NCBI GenBank assembly: GCA_016210855.1 | Contig: JACQTJ010000021.1 | Span: forward strand, 1-55,714 | DNA from: Acidobacteriota bacterium | GTDB taxonomy: Bacteria > Acidobacteriota > Terriglobia > Acidiferrales > 2-02-FULL-67-57 | Reading direction: 5' to 3' | Length of the DNA stretch: 55,714 bases | In this document: positions 8,591-17,085 of the stretch, one piece after another | Layout: each line of letters begins with the position of its first letter | Position numbering within the stretch: position 1 is the stretch's first letter | Program-made: the position numbers and the translations under genes | The notes under the pieces: generated by a model | Databases searched by the model: none | Told to the model about the DNA's origin: nothing | What the model saw: only the letters and a program-made list of their open reading frames with translations

Positions 8591-9231
8591 TTCCTCCTTG
8601 CCTCCTCTTTTTGTCCGGCGCGCAGTTGCCGAACGGTTTCCGCAAGGTCGGAACTGGTTTGAAACAGGGAGATGGCGGCCAGGCCGGCGGCCCCAGTCTG
8701 GAGGCAGGCGGCGGCGTTGGCGAGCGTGATGCCGCCCAGAGCCAGCACCGGAATCCCGACGGCCCGGACCGCTTCGGCAAGTTTCTCGAGCCCGAGCGGC
8801 GGCCCGTAGGCTCGCTTGGAGGCGGTTTCATAGACGGGGCCAAAGACGGCGAAGTCGGCCCCGCCCTCTTCGGTGCGGCGCAGCTCCTTCAAGTTGTGGC
8901 AGGACGCGCCCAGGAGCAAATCCGGGTAGTGCTGGCGCAGCTCGGCCACGGGAAAACCCTGGGTGGGCAGATGCACGCCCGCCTGGGCGGCCAGGGCCAC
9001 GTCCAGGCGGTCGTTGACGAGGATCCGAGAGGGGCGGCCGCGGGCGCGCCCCACGGCGCTCTCCACCAGGCCCAGCAGGGCGCGGGTGTCGAGGTCGCGC
9101 TCGCGAATCTGGATGAGCTCAACCTCGGCGGCAATGGCCCGCCCGATGATCGGCAGAACATCCTCGGCAGGCGCAGTCCGGCGGTCGGTGATGTAGTAGA
9201 GCAGGGGGCGGGTCTCAGGCAGTCTGGCCAC
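8587..9231 (-). CDS. thiE: Thiamine phosphate synthase ThiE / TenI-like
   Basis: 214 residues from GTG 9231. The TIM-barrel of the ThiE/TenI family is clear: LYYITDRR near the N-terminus, QIRERDL, ILVNDRLDVALAAQAGVHL, GASCHNL, FAVFGPVYETASK and ALGGI. ThiE joins the pyrimidine and thiazole phosphates of thiamine. The motif after GVHL is PTQGFPV rather than the GQ of typical ThiE, which leans toward TenI-type proteins. The first codons overlap the upstream small membrane protein gene by 17 nt. The gene is assigned to the family with confidence, to the exact enzyme less so. Confidence 0.82.
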   Translation of the reverse strand: MARLPETRPLLYYITDRRTAPAEDVLPIIGRAIAAEVELIQIRERDLDTRALLGLVESAVGRARGRPSRILVNDRLDVALAAQAGVHLPTQGFPVAELRQHYPDLLLGASCHNLKELRRTEEGGADFAVFGPVYETASKRAYGPPLGLEKLAEAVRAVGIPVLALGGITLANAAACLQTGAAGLAAISLFQTSSDLAETVRQLRAGQKEEARRK

Positions 9232-9538
9232 GGCGAACCGAGCCCCGGTCGCCCTCAATTCCGGCCCCCGCTGCGGGGCCGGACGGGGAAGCGGCGAGCA
9301 AGACATCGAGCACTTCCCGGAAGTGGGCGACGTACCAGGCCCCCAGGCCGATGTCGACCAGACCCAACCCCGAGAGGGCACCGCGCAGGTAGTGGTTCAG
9401 CAGCCAGGGCGACAGGCCGGGGAAGCGCAGCAGGAAGTAGTTGTGTTCCCAGAGCGACGTCCAGGGGAGCACCACCAGGAAAACGCCCAACTCCAGGCAA
9501 AACAATATCAGCGACAGGAGAAAAAGGCGGGAAATCAT
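9215..9538 (-). CDS. Small membrane protein, unknown
   Basis: 107 residues. Two or three hydrophobic segments are visible: residues 3-25 (ISRLFLLSLILFCLELGVFL), about 36-50 and about 52-72. The C-terminal 25 residues are small and polar. The gene overlaps the start of the ThiE/TenI gene by 17 nt and follows the TPR gene by 27 nt on the same strand. I do not recognise a family. Confidence 0.6.
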   Translation of the reverse strand: MISRLFLLSLILFCLELGVFLVVLPWTSLWEHNYFLLRFPGLSPWLLNHYLRGALSGLGLVDIGLGAWYVAHFREVLDVLLAASPSGPAAGAGIEGDRGSVRRGQTA

Positions 9539-9565
9539 CTCACCCGCCGGCTGTTGGGAACGGCA

Positions 9566-12082
9566 CTAGGAACCTTGCAGCTCGCGAATCCGTTCGCCCA
9601 CGTTGCGATAGTCCACGTTGGCTCCGTAGACCTCCATGAAGCAATCCAGGGCCGCCTTGCGGTTGCCGGCCTGCTCGTGGGCCACGCCCATGTCGTAGCG
9701 CAACGCCAGGGCTCCTTCTTCGTCGAGCCCCGGGGCCTTGAGCGCCCGCTCGTACCAGCGCACGGCGATGTTGGGAAGGCCTTTCTCCATGAAGCAAACC
9801 CCCAGCAGGGTGCAGACCCGGAACAGGTGGGTGGCGTCGGCGGTCTTCTCGGCTGCCTTCACCACCTTCTGGAACTCGCTGATGGCTTCCTCCATTAAGC
9901 CCATCTCTTTGTAGGCAATCCCTAGGTTGTAATGGGTTTCGACGTCTTCGACCTCTTCGACCGTCCCCAGCTCTTCTTTGAATTCCTCGAACACTTCGGC
10001 CAGGGCACCGGCAGGCGGTTCGGCGCCTGCCGCCACCGGGGCTTTGGCGGCGGGGCCTTTGGCTCGCGGTGGGGCGGCGCCAGCCAACGCCTGATCGAGG
10101 TCGCTGGCCAGGTCGGCGAAAAAGTCGCCGGCCGACATGGGGCCAGCCGCAGCCGGAGCCGCCGGTTGTGCCGGCGGCTCCGGCTCGAGCGCAATCTCGT
10201 AGGTTTCGCCTTCTCTGGCCACAGCCGCCTCTGCCGGTGCCGCTTCGACTGGAGCGGCGGCCCCTTCTACCCGGGCGCGGAGCTCGGCCAGGGCGGGCTC
10301 GCCGGGGAAGTCCCGCTCGTAGCGGGCCACTGTTTCGCGGGCTTGGTCAGCGAGTCCCTGGGCGAGGTAGAAATCGATCTCCTGCGCGGCTTCGGCGGCG
10401 TTGAAGGCGGCGGCAGGGATTTCGACGGCTGCCGCGGGGCCTTCTTCCGGCCCGGTGGCACTGGCCCACTCGGCGGAGAGGTCCACCTCGTGCAGGACGG
10501 GCTCGGGGACCGCGGCCGCCGGGGCCTCGACCCCGGCCGCCGCCGGCACTTCCTTGCCGAGTTTCTCGGCGTAGCCGCGGGCCAGTTCGCCCACCTCTTC
10601 GGCGCGGCCGTGGGTGCCCGCCTGGCGGTAGAGAGCCTGCAGCTTGGGGGCGAGCTCTACCACGCCCTGGTCGTTTCCGGTGCCAACGTAAAAGTCGAGC
10701 AGCTTCTCGTGGGCCGGGAGGTGGCTAGGGACGCGCCCGATGACCTGGCGGGCCAGCTCGATGGCCTTGTCGGTCATCCCGTAGCTGGAGAAGAGGTCAA
10801 TGTCGGTCATGGAGGCATTGATATAGGCCAGGGTGTCTTCGTCCAGCGCCGCCTCGGGCGCCGCCGCCGCGGCCGGGACAGGCGGGGTGGACGCCTCGAC
10901 CACCCCCGCTGGCTCGCCCAGCTTCTCCCGGATGCGGTTCAGCTGCTGAGTGAATTCGGGGTTCTCCGGCTGCAAGCTGACCAGCTGGTGGTAGAGCTGC
11001 TTGGCCAAGCTGTGGTCTTCGGCGCGAGCGGCTAGGCCGGCCCGGCGACTCAGAGCTTCGAGCAGCGCGCTCGAGTCGCCGGCCTTGCGTGCTGCCTGGA
11101 TGAGCAAGTCAGCCGCACTCCCTGAGCCCTGAAGCAAGGCAGACACCGAACGCGCCACCGGCAGAAAGTGGAAGGGGTCGTGCGCCAGGGCCGGTTTGGC
11201 GATGCGCTCGAGCAGCCCCAGGGCTTTCTGCCCGTCCTGCTCCTGGGCGGCGTGCTGGGCGAGCTGGAGGAGGCTTGAGAAGTTCTTGGGGTCGGCGGCA
11301 AAGAGCTGTTCCGCCATTTCTTCGGCCGACCCGGCCTCGCCCGCGCCCAGCCGGGCCTTCATCAGCAGCTCCTGGGCCTCGGGGTGCTGGTCGAGGTTGG
11401 GGATTCTCTCCAGGATAGCGAGGGCTTCTTCGCCCTTCCCCTGGCGCTCGAGCAGCTTTGCCTTGAAGAGGAGGACTTCGGGGTCCTGCGGGGCCAGGGC
11501 CGTGGCCTTCTGCAGCCACTTCTGGCTCTCATCAATCTGCTCGGAGTGCAGCAGCCGCTCGGCGAGCCGACGGTAGACGTGGGCGGCTTCGGCCTTCTGC
11601 CCGTGGCGCTCGTAGAGGTCGGCCAGCCGCTGCTGGATCTTGACGTTCTCGGGATCGAGGTCGAGGACTTTGTTCATGACCTCGATGGCTTTCTGGGCGT
11701 TGTTCGCCTTGAGCAGAACCTCGGCGAGTTGCAAGTACTGCTGCCGCGCCTCGGTCATCAACCCCTGCATGGTGTAGAGGTCGGCCAGGCGCTCCAGGGC
11801 GTTGGTGTTCGAGAGGTCGAGCTTGGAAATCTTCTTGTACATGGCGATGCCCCGCACCAGGAAGCCATCGCCCACGTACAGGTCGGCCAACTTGCCGTAA
11901 TAATTGAGCGCTTCGGGATTGTTATTCAGGCGGGCGTAAAGGTCGCCCAGGGTGTTCAGGACGTTCTGATCCTTCGGTTCTTGCTTGTGGATCTTGAGGT
12001 ACTCAGCGACAGCTTCCTTCAGCTTTCCCTGGTTGAAGAGCTGCTGCGCCGCCTCGATAGCTTTCGCCTTGTTGAATGCCAC
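9566..12082 (-). CDS. Large tetratricopeptide-repeat protein
   Basis: 838 residues from GTG 12082, with a GGGGGAG upstream. Residues 1-400 are a near-continuous array of TPR units, for example AVAEYLKIHKQEPKDQNVLNTLGDLYARL split across two repeats. An Ala/Pro/Glu-rich linker region follows (about 400-690), interrupted by further helical repeats. A last TPR cluster at about 700-838 begins THYNLGIAYKEMGLMEEAI. There is no signal peptide and no enzyme domain. TPR scaffolds of this layout often serve motility or secretion complexes, but nothing here fixes a partner. The low-complexity linker is typical of high-GC genomes. Confidence 0.85.
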   Translation of the reverse strand: MAFNKAKAIEAAQQLFNQGKLKEAVAEYLKIHKQEPKDQNVLNTLGDLYARLNNNPEALNYYGKLADLYVGDGFLVRGIAMYKKISKLDLSNTNALERLADLYTMQGLMTEARQQYLQLAEVLLKANNAQKAIEVMNKVLDLDPENVKIQQRLADLYERHGQKAEAAHVYRRLAERLLHSEQIDESQKWLQKATALAPQDPEVLLFKAKLLERQGKGEEALAILERIPNLDQHPEAQELLMKARLGAGEAGSAEEMAEQLFAADPKNFSSLLQLAQHAAQEQDGQKALGLLERIAKPALAHDPFHFLPVARSVSALLQGSGSAADLLIQAARKAGDSSALLEALSRRAGLAARAEDHSLAKQLYHQLVSLQPENPEFTQQLNRIREKLGEPAGVVEASTPPVPAAAAAPEAALDEDTLAYINASMTDIDLFSSYGMTDKAIELARQVIGRVPSHLPAHEKLLDFYVGTGNDQGVVELAPKLQALYRQAGTHGRAEEVGELARGYAEKLGKEVPAAAGVEAPAAAVPEPVLHEVDLSAEWASATGPEEGPAAAVEIPAAAFNAAEAAQEIDFYLAQGLADQARETVARYERDFPGEPALAELRARVEGAAAPVEAAPAEAAVAREGETYEIALEPEPPAQPAAPAAAGPMSAGDFFADLASDLDQALAGAAPPRAKGPAAKAPVAAGAEPPAGALAEVFEEFKEELGTVEEVEDVETHYNLGIAYKEMGLMEEAISEFQKVVKAAEKTADATHLFRVCTLLGVCFMEKGLPNIAVRWYERALKAPGLDEEGALALRYDMGVAHEQAGNRKAALDCFMEVYGANVDYRNVGERIRELQGS

Positions 12083-12184
12083 CGGGAACGTGCTCCCCCT
12101 CTGTGGTTGGGCAGCAAACCGCCTTCCCCGCGGAAAACTAGCACGACCCGGAGCGGAGTGTCAACGCTCGGCTCGCCCAAATCC

Positions 12185-12832
12185 CTAGAAAGGCAGCGGG
12201 TTTTGCTCGGCGGCGTGCAGGATGGCCAGGCACTCGCGCACGGGCGCAAACGACCGGCGGTGCAGCGGCGTCGGCCCGTGTTCGCGCAACCGCTCCAGGT
12301 GCTCGCGAGTGGCGTAGCCCTTGTGGCGGGCCAGCCCGTAGCCGGGGAACTCCCGGTCCAGGGCCTCGAGCAGCAGGTCGCGGTGGACCTTGGCCAGAAT
12401 GGAGGCGGCGGCGATCGAGACCGAGCGGGCGTCGCCGTGCACGAGGCTCCGGCAGGGAACCGGCAGGGCCAGCGGCAGGGCGTCGCTCAACACATAGTCG
12501 GGCCCGGGGTCGAGTTGGGCGAGCGCCTGCTCCATCGCCTGGCGGGACGCCTGGTAGATGTTCCAGGCGTCAATCCGCTCCGGGACGATTTCCCCGACCG
12601 CCCAGGTGAGGGCCCGGTCGCGAATTCTTTCGGCCAGCAGCCGGCGCTTGGCGGCCGTCAATTTTTTGGAATCGTCGAGGCCGGGGATGCGTCGGGCGGG
12701 ATTCAGAATGACGGCGGCGGCCACCACCGGCCCGAACAGCGCCCCCCGGCCCACTTCATCGACACCTGCCACCCGCCGGAAGCCGTTCTGCCAGGCCTGC
12801 CGCTCGTAGCGGCGTGTGCAGCGTCCCGCCAC
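12185..12832 (-). CDS. rnhB: Ribonuclease HII
   Basis: 215 residues from GTG 12832. RNase HII cuts the RNA strand of RNA-DNA hybrids and single ribonucleotides in DNA. The motif GVDEVGRGALFGPVVAAAV holds the catalytic DE pair. LDDSKKL and the later SIAAASILAKVHRD segment complete the active site. The C-terminus has YGLARHKGYATREHL. An ATG at 12907 would add 25 unlike residues and nearly reach the divergent radical SAM gene, so the GTG is preferred. No strong Shine-Dalgarno precedes either start. Confidence 0.93.
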   Translation of the reverse strand: MAGRCTRRYERQAWQNGFRRVAGVDEVGRGALFGPVVAAAVILNPARRIPGLDDSKKLTAAKRRLLAERIRDRALTWAVGEIVPERIDAWNIYQASRQAMEQALAQLDPGPDYVLSDALPLALPVPCRSLVHGDARSVSIAAASILAKVHRDLLLEALDREFPGYGLARHKGYATREHLERLREHGPTPLHRRSFAPVRECLAILHAAEQNPLPF

Positions 12833-12872
12833 GCCCGCGGAGTGTATCACAGCCCCGCAAGACGCCCCCGGG

Positions 12873-12901
12873 GAGACACCGGCGGCCCGAAGTGCTATCA
12901 T
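12873..12901 (+). promoter_or_regulatory. Putative promoter of the radical selenoprotein gene
   Basis: GAGACA (12873-12878) and TATCAT (12896-12901) are spaced by 17 nt, with TG at 12893-12894 making an extended -10. The predicted transcript would start near 12908, about 21 nt before the ATG at 12929. Confidence 0.45.
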
Positions 12902-12928
12902 CCGCATCTGGGCGCTTGGGTCCTGCCG

Positions 12929-14323
12929 ATGAACGTCGTTCTCATCTCCACCTATGAGCTCGGCCGCCAGCCCTTCGGGCTGGCCTCACCGGCCGCCTGG
13001 CTGCGCCGAGTCGGCGCTCGGGTCACCTGCCTCGACCTCGCCAAGCAGGAGCTTCGAGAAGAGCCCATCCGCTCGGCCGACCTGGTGGCCTTCTATCTCC
13101 CCATGCACACCGCCACCCGCATCGCCGCCCGGGCCATCCCCAAAGTCCGGCGGCTCAACCCCCGCGCCCACCTCTGCGGTTACGGCCTCTACGCCCCGGT
13201 GAACGAAGGCTACCTGCGCGGCCTGGGCGTCCAGACCCTGCTTGGCGGAGAGTTTGAAGAGGGGCTGGTGCAGCTCGCGGGACGGCTCGAACAGGGCCAC
13301 AGCCAGGGTCCGCAACCGGAGCCGCTCATCTCGCTGGCCCGGGAGCAATTCCTGGTCCCGGACCGCTCGGACTTGGTGCCGCTCGCCCGCTATGCCCGCC
13401 TGCGGGTGAACGGCGAGAGCCGCACCGTCGGCTACACGGAGGCGAGCCGGGGCTGCAAGCACCTCTGCCGCCATTGCCCCATCGTTCCCGTCTACAACGG
13501 TGTCTTCCGCATCGTGCAGCCCGACGTGGTGCTCGAAGACATCCGCCGGCAGGTAGCCGCCGGTGCCGAGCACATCACCTTCGGCGACCCCGACTTCTTC
13601 AACGGCATCGGCCACGCCCTGCCGCTCATCGAGGCCCTGCACCGCCAGCACCCCCGTCTCACCTATGACGTCACCATCAAGATCGAGCATCTCTTGAAGC
13701 ACTCCGAGCGCCTGTCCGCGCTGCGCGACACCGGGTGCCTGTTCGTTACCAGCGCGGTGGAGTGCGTGGACGACCGCATCCTGGCCCGGCTCGACAAAGG
13801 CCACACCCGCGAGGATTTCATCCGAGTGGTCCGCCGCTTCCGGGAAATCGGTCTGACCCTGGCCCCCACCTTCGTGCCCTTCACCCCCTGGACGTCGCTC
13901 GAAGGGTACCTGGACCTGCTGGCGACCCTCGCCGGGCTCGACCTCATTGAGAACGTGGCCCCGATTCAGCTCGCGATTCGCCTCCTGATTCCCGCCGGCT
14001 CACGGCTCCTGGAGCTGCCCGAAGTGCAGGCCCTCGTGGGCCCGTTTGACGACGCTGCCTTGAGCTACCGCTGGCAGCACCCCGACCCGCGCGTGGATGA
14101 GCTCCGCCGAGAGGTCCAGGACGAGGTGAAGCGCGGCGAAGCCCGCGGCGAAACCCGCCGGCAGATCTTCGCCCGCCTCTGGGAGCTTGCCCACCAGGCC
14201 GCGGACCGACCCTCGCGCCAGTTGCCCGATACGGCCCTGCTCGCCCGGGCGGCCATCCCGTACCTGACCGAGCCCTGGTACTGTTGAGCCGAGCCCACCG
14301 AAGAGCAGGTCGCTCTTTTCTAG
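12929..14323 (+). CDS. Radical SAM selenoprotein with CUAEP tail
   Basis: 464 residues if the in-frame TGA at 14285-14287 is read as selenocysteine; 452 if it stops there. Residues about 1-125 form a Rossmann-like, cobalamin-binding-type N-domain without the DxHxxG motif. The radical SAM core follows, with CKHLCRHC giving Cys176, Cys180 and Cys183 for the 4Fe-4S cluster. The frame ends ...EPWYC-TGA-AEPTEEQVALF-TAG, which gives a Cys-Sec-Ala-Glu-Pro tail, the hallmark of the CUAEP/CCAEP-tail radical (seleno)protein family. A SECIS-like hairpin follows the TGA. The extended frame ends 4 nt before the ATP-grasp gene. selA is present at 40659. The reaction is unknown to me. A conventional caller would truncate this gene at 14287. 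Confidence 0.9.
14300..14318 (+). promoter_or_regulatory. SECIS-like hairpin after the in-frame TGA
   Basis: Twelve nt after the TGA, GAAGAGC pairs with GCUCUUU around the 5-nt loop AGGUC: six Watson-Crick pairs plus one G-U. The loop matches the AGGUCU apical loop of the E. coli fdhF SECIS bound by SelB, where the spacer is 11 nt by my count. The hairpin lies wholly in the coding frame, as bacterial SECIS elements do. It also covers the place where the ribosome-binding site of the next gene would lie. Confidence 0.8.
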
Positions 14324-14327
14324 TCCC

Positions 14328-15590
14328 ATGAAGAACGCGGACGCCAAGCTGCTGCTGCTTTCGACCACCTCGAGCTACGAGACCAGGCTGTTTGTGGAGG
14401 CCGCCGAAAGACTCAGCATCCCGCTGCTCTTCGGCACCGACCGCTGCCACCGGCTCGACGACCCCTGGCAGGACGGGGCCCTGCCCCTGCGGTTCGAAGA
14501 GCCGGAAGCCTCGGCGGGGGTGATTGTCGAGCAGTCGCGCACCCAGTCCATTCAGGCGATCGTTCCGCTGGGTGACCGGGCTGTGCGCACCGCCGCGCTG
14601 GCTTGCCAGGCGCTGGGCCTCTCCCACAACCCCCCCAGCGCCGCCGAGGCCTGCCGGAACAAGTTCATCGCCCGCCAGCGCCTCCAGGCTGCCGGCCTCT
14701 GGGTCCCGCCCTTCGCGCGCTTCTCCATCTACGAGGACCCGCGGCCGCGCTTGGACGAGATGCCGTTCCCGTGCGTGCTCAAGCCGCTCTCGCTGTCGGC
14801 GAGCCAGGGAGTCATCCGGGCCAATGGCCCCGAGGAGTTCCTGGCTGCCTTCGAGCGCATCGCCCGCCTGCTGCGCCAGCCCGACATCCAGGTGCTCCGG
14901 GAAGAGACCCTGGGCGAGCTCTTGGTGGAAGGGTTCATTCCCGGGCCGGAGTTTGCCCTGGAAGGATTGCTCGACCACGGCCGCCTGCGCGTGCTCGTCC
15001 TCTTTGACAAGCCCGACCCGCTCGAGGGCCCCTACTTCGAAGAGACCCTCTACGTCACGCCCTCCCGCCTGCCGGAGGCGAAACAACGGGAGATCATCGG
15101 CGCCGTGGAAGCGGCTGCGAAGGCGCTCACGCTCTGCCACGGGCCGATCCACGCTGAAGTCCGCCTGCCGGCGGACGGCCCGCGCGTGCTGGAAGTGGCG
15201 GCGCGGGCCATCGGCGGCCTGTGCTCGCGAGCGGTCCGCTTCCAGACGGGGATCTCACTGCCGGAATTGATTCTCCGCCACGCCTGGGGGCTGCCCATCG
15301 AGCCGGTGGTGCGCGAAGACGCCGCCGCGGGCGTGATGATGATTCCCATCCCGCAGGCCGGGATCTTTCACGGGGTCGAGGGCCTGGAGGAAGCCCGGCA
15401 GGTCCCCGGCATTGAGGACATCGCCATCACCGCCAAGCCAGCTCATCCCATCGTCCCGCTGCCGGAGGGCGCGAGCTACCTGGGCTTCATCTTCGCCCGC
15501 GACTCTTCCTCGGAGGCGGTGGAGCGGGCTTTGCGGGAAGCCCACGGGCGGCTGCGCTTCCGGATTGGGCCCGAGTTGCCGGTCGTCTAA
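14328..15590 (+). CDS. ATP-grasp ligase paired with the selenoprotein
   Basis: 420 residues. ATP-grasp enzymes ligate a carboxylate to an amine or thiol through an acyl phosphate. An N-terminal Rossmann-like domain (1-100) precedes the ATP-grasp region. CRNKFIARQRLQAAG, PFPCVLKPLSLSASQGV, the LLVEGFIPGPEFALEGLL strand pair and EVRLP...VLEVAARAIGG supply the nucleotide and metal contacts. The closest look is to carbamoyl-phosphate-synthase-like or biotin-carboxylase-like ligases. The gene begins 4 nt after the Sec-extended stop at 14323 and lacks a clear Shine-Dalgarno, so its translation may depend on read-through upstream (inference). Its substrate is unknown. Confidence 0.85.
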   Translation: MKNADAKLLLLSTTSSYETRLFVEAAERLSIPLLFGTDRCHRLDDPWQDGALPLRFEEPEASAGVIVEQSRTQSIQAIVPLGDRAVRTAALACQALGLSHNPPSAAEACRNKFIARQRLQAAGLWVPPFARFSIYEDPRPRLDEMPFPCVLKPLSLSASQGVIRANGPEEFLAAFERIARLLRQPDIQVLREETLGELLVEGFIPGPEFALEGLLDHGRLRVLVLFDKPDPLEGPYFEETLYVTPSRLPEAKQREIIGAVEAAAKALTLCHGPIHAEVRLPADGPRVLEVAARAIGGLCSRAVRFQTGISLPELILRHAWGLPIEPVVREDAAAGVMMIPIPQAGIFHGVEGLEEARQVPGIEDIAITAKPAHPIVPLPEGASYLGFIFARDSSSEAVERALREAHGRLRFRIGPELPVV

Positions 15591-15624
15591 CCCGGCAGTG
15601 GCACCTGCCGCTCGAGGCCTTCTC

Positions 15625-15730
15625 GGGTAGGGCAGGGGCTTGTCCCCTGCCGGATGCGGGCGGGAGCAAGGCCCGCCCCTACCCAAACAAGCCACCTTCT
15701 TGGGTAGGGCAAGGATATTGTCCCTTGCCG
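15625..15730. repeat. Branched GC-rich palindrome repeat (TAGGGGC family)
   Basis: An outer stem GGGTAGG/CCTACCC (15625-15631 and 15678-15684) encloses two hairpins: GGCAGGGG/CCCCTGCC (15631-15651) and GGGCGGG/CCCGCCC (15658-15678). A third hairpin GGCAAGG/CCTTGCC lies at about 15708-15730. It sits between two convergent genes and could also end transcription from both sides. Confidence 0.7.
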
Positions 15731-15746
15731 CCCGACACGGACTAGG

Positions 15747-16028
15747 TTACTGCTTCTGCTGCGGGGGGACGTAGCCGGGCGGGAGCTTGGCATCCTTGCT
15801 GAAAAAGAACTTCTCGGCTTCGGTGGAGATGATCTCCCAGGCCTCGGGGGTGGCGGGGTTGAGTTGGTACTCGTTGATGACCATCTTCACGTGCTCTTTC
15901 CACATCTCCCAGGCCTTCCGGGAGACGCTTTCGTAGATGCGCTGGCCGAGTTCGCCGTTGTAGGGAGACTCGTCCAGCCCGGGGAGCATCTCCCCGAATT
16001 TCACGCATTTGACCAGCCGCTCGCCCAT
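15747..16028 (-). CDS. yggX: Probable Fe(2+)-trafficking protein YggX
   Basis: 93 residues. The YggX family protects iron-sulfur proteins and affects iron handling. The match is along the full length: VKCVKFGEMLPGLDESPYNGELG split around the single conserved Cys8, RIYESVSRKAWEMWKEH and the MVINEYQLNP helix. The usual protein is about 90 residues. It is alone on its strand, facing the ATP-grasp gene across a hairpin-rich repeat. Confidence 0.93.
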   Translation of the reverse strand: MGERLVKCVKFGEMLPGLDESPYNGELGQRIYESVSRKAWEMWKEHVKMVINEYQLNPATPEAWEIISTEAEKFFFSKDAKLPPGYVPPQQKQ

Positions 16029-16206
16029 AAGGAATCCTCTCTTTCCCTCAAAGCCATGATTTCAGAGGATACTGCAACCTCACCCGCTTGGCCAGCCCCG
16101 CCGCCGTTCGGCAGGGGCCCCGAAAAGACTGGTGCCCGCGGGCCGGGGGCGTAGAATAGTGGTGTCCCGAAAAAATCCGACAAGTGTTTCCCCAGGAGGT
16201 GTTGCT

Positions 16207-17061
16207 ATGGCCCGCTTTGGTTATGACCCCGAGAGTCGGGAAATCTATATCAAGAAAATGCAGGCGAAGGTGGCGCGGCTGGCCCGGTGGCTGCCGGTGT
16301 GGATTGTGGTGGTGATCGCGCTGGTGCTTTCGCTGGCCTACGTGCCCGCCGGGCACGTAGGGGTGCTGGTGCAGTTCGGCCGGGTCACCGACCGGGTTCT
16401 GCCCGAAGGCACCCACCTGGTTTGGCCCTGGCTGTCGAACAACCGCCTGTCGGTGCGCACCATGGAGCTGAAGGAGAAGGCCAGCGTGCCGTCGAACGAG
16501 GGCCTGATCGTCACGCTGGATACGTCCCTGCTCTTTCGCTTGAACTCCGAGAAGGCGGCCGACGTCTTCCGGCAGATCGGCCCGAACTACCTGCAAGTGG
16601 TGGTGGAGCCGATGCTGCGCGCCGCCATCCGCTCGGCGACCGGCACCCACAACGCCATCGCGCTCTACACCGGCGAACGGGAGAAAATCGCCAAGCAGAT
16701 TGCTGACGAGTTGCGGGTCGACCTCGGCAAGCGCGGCATCCAGTTGGAGAACATCCTGCTGCGCGACGTCCAGCTGCCCCCGCTGCTCGCCCGCGCCATC
16801 GAGGCCAAGCAGCAGGCCGAGCAGGACGCCCTGCGGATGAGCTTCATCCTGCAGAAGGAGAAGCAGGAGGCCGAGCGCAAGCGCATCGAAGCCGCCGGCA
16901 TCCGCGACTTCCAGCAGATCGTCGCCCAGGGCATCAGCCAGCAGCTGCTCACCTGGAAGGGCATCGAGGCCACCGAGAAGCTGGCCCAGAGCCCCAACGC
17001 CAAGGTGGTGGTCATCGGCAGCGGCAAGGGCGGCCTGCCCATCATCCTGGGTGCGCAGTAG
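16207..17061 (+). CDS. SPFH/prohibitin-family membrane protein
   Basis: 284 residues from ATG 16207 with AGGAGG 8 nt upstream. One membrane helix (about residues 24-46) anchors an SPFH domain: VPAGHVGVLVQFGRV, GTHLVWPWL, then a coiled-coil rich in Gln and Glu (AIEAKQQAEQDALRMSFIL). It has a prohibitin/HflC-like layout. Such proteins form ring scaffolds in the cytoplasmic membrane and modulate proteases. No HflK partner or FtsH gene is adjacent. Confidence 0.88.
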   Translation: MARFGYDPESREIYIKKMQAKVARLARWLPVWIVVVIALVLSLAYVPAGHVGVLVQFGRVTDRVLPEGTHLVWPWLSNNRLSVRTMELKEKASVPSNEGLIVTLDTSLLFRLNSEKAADVFRQIGPNYLQVVVEPMLRAAIRSATGTHNAIALYTGEREKIAKQIADELRVDLGKRGIQLENILLRDVQLPPLLARAIEAKQQAEQDALRMSFILQKEKQEAERKRIEAAGIRDFQQIVAQGISQQLLTWKGIEATEKLAQSPNAKVVVIGSGKGGLPIILGAQ

Positions 17062-17085
17062 ACCCACCCGGGGCAGTCGGGCCGC

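Noticed and set aside
11384-12928. Long plus-strand open frame upstream of and continuous with the radical SAM gene
   Set aside because: It is antisense to the TPR and rnhB genes, has no family features, and the radical SAM homology begins exactly at the ATG at 12929.
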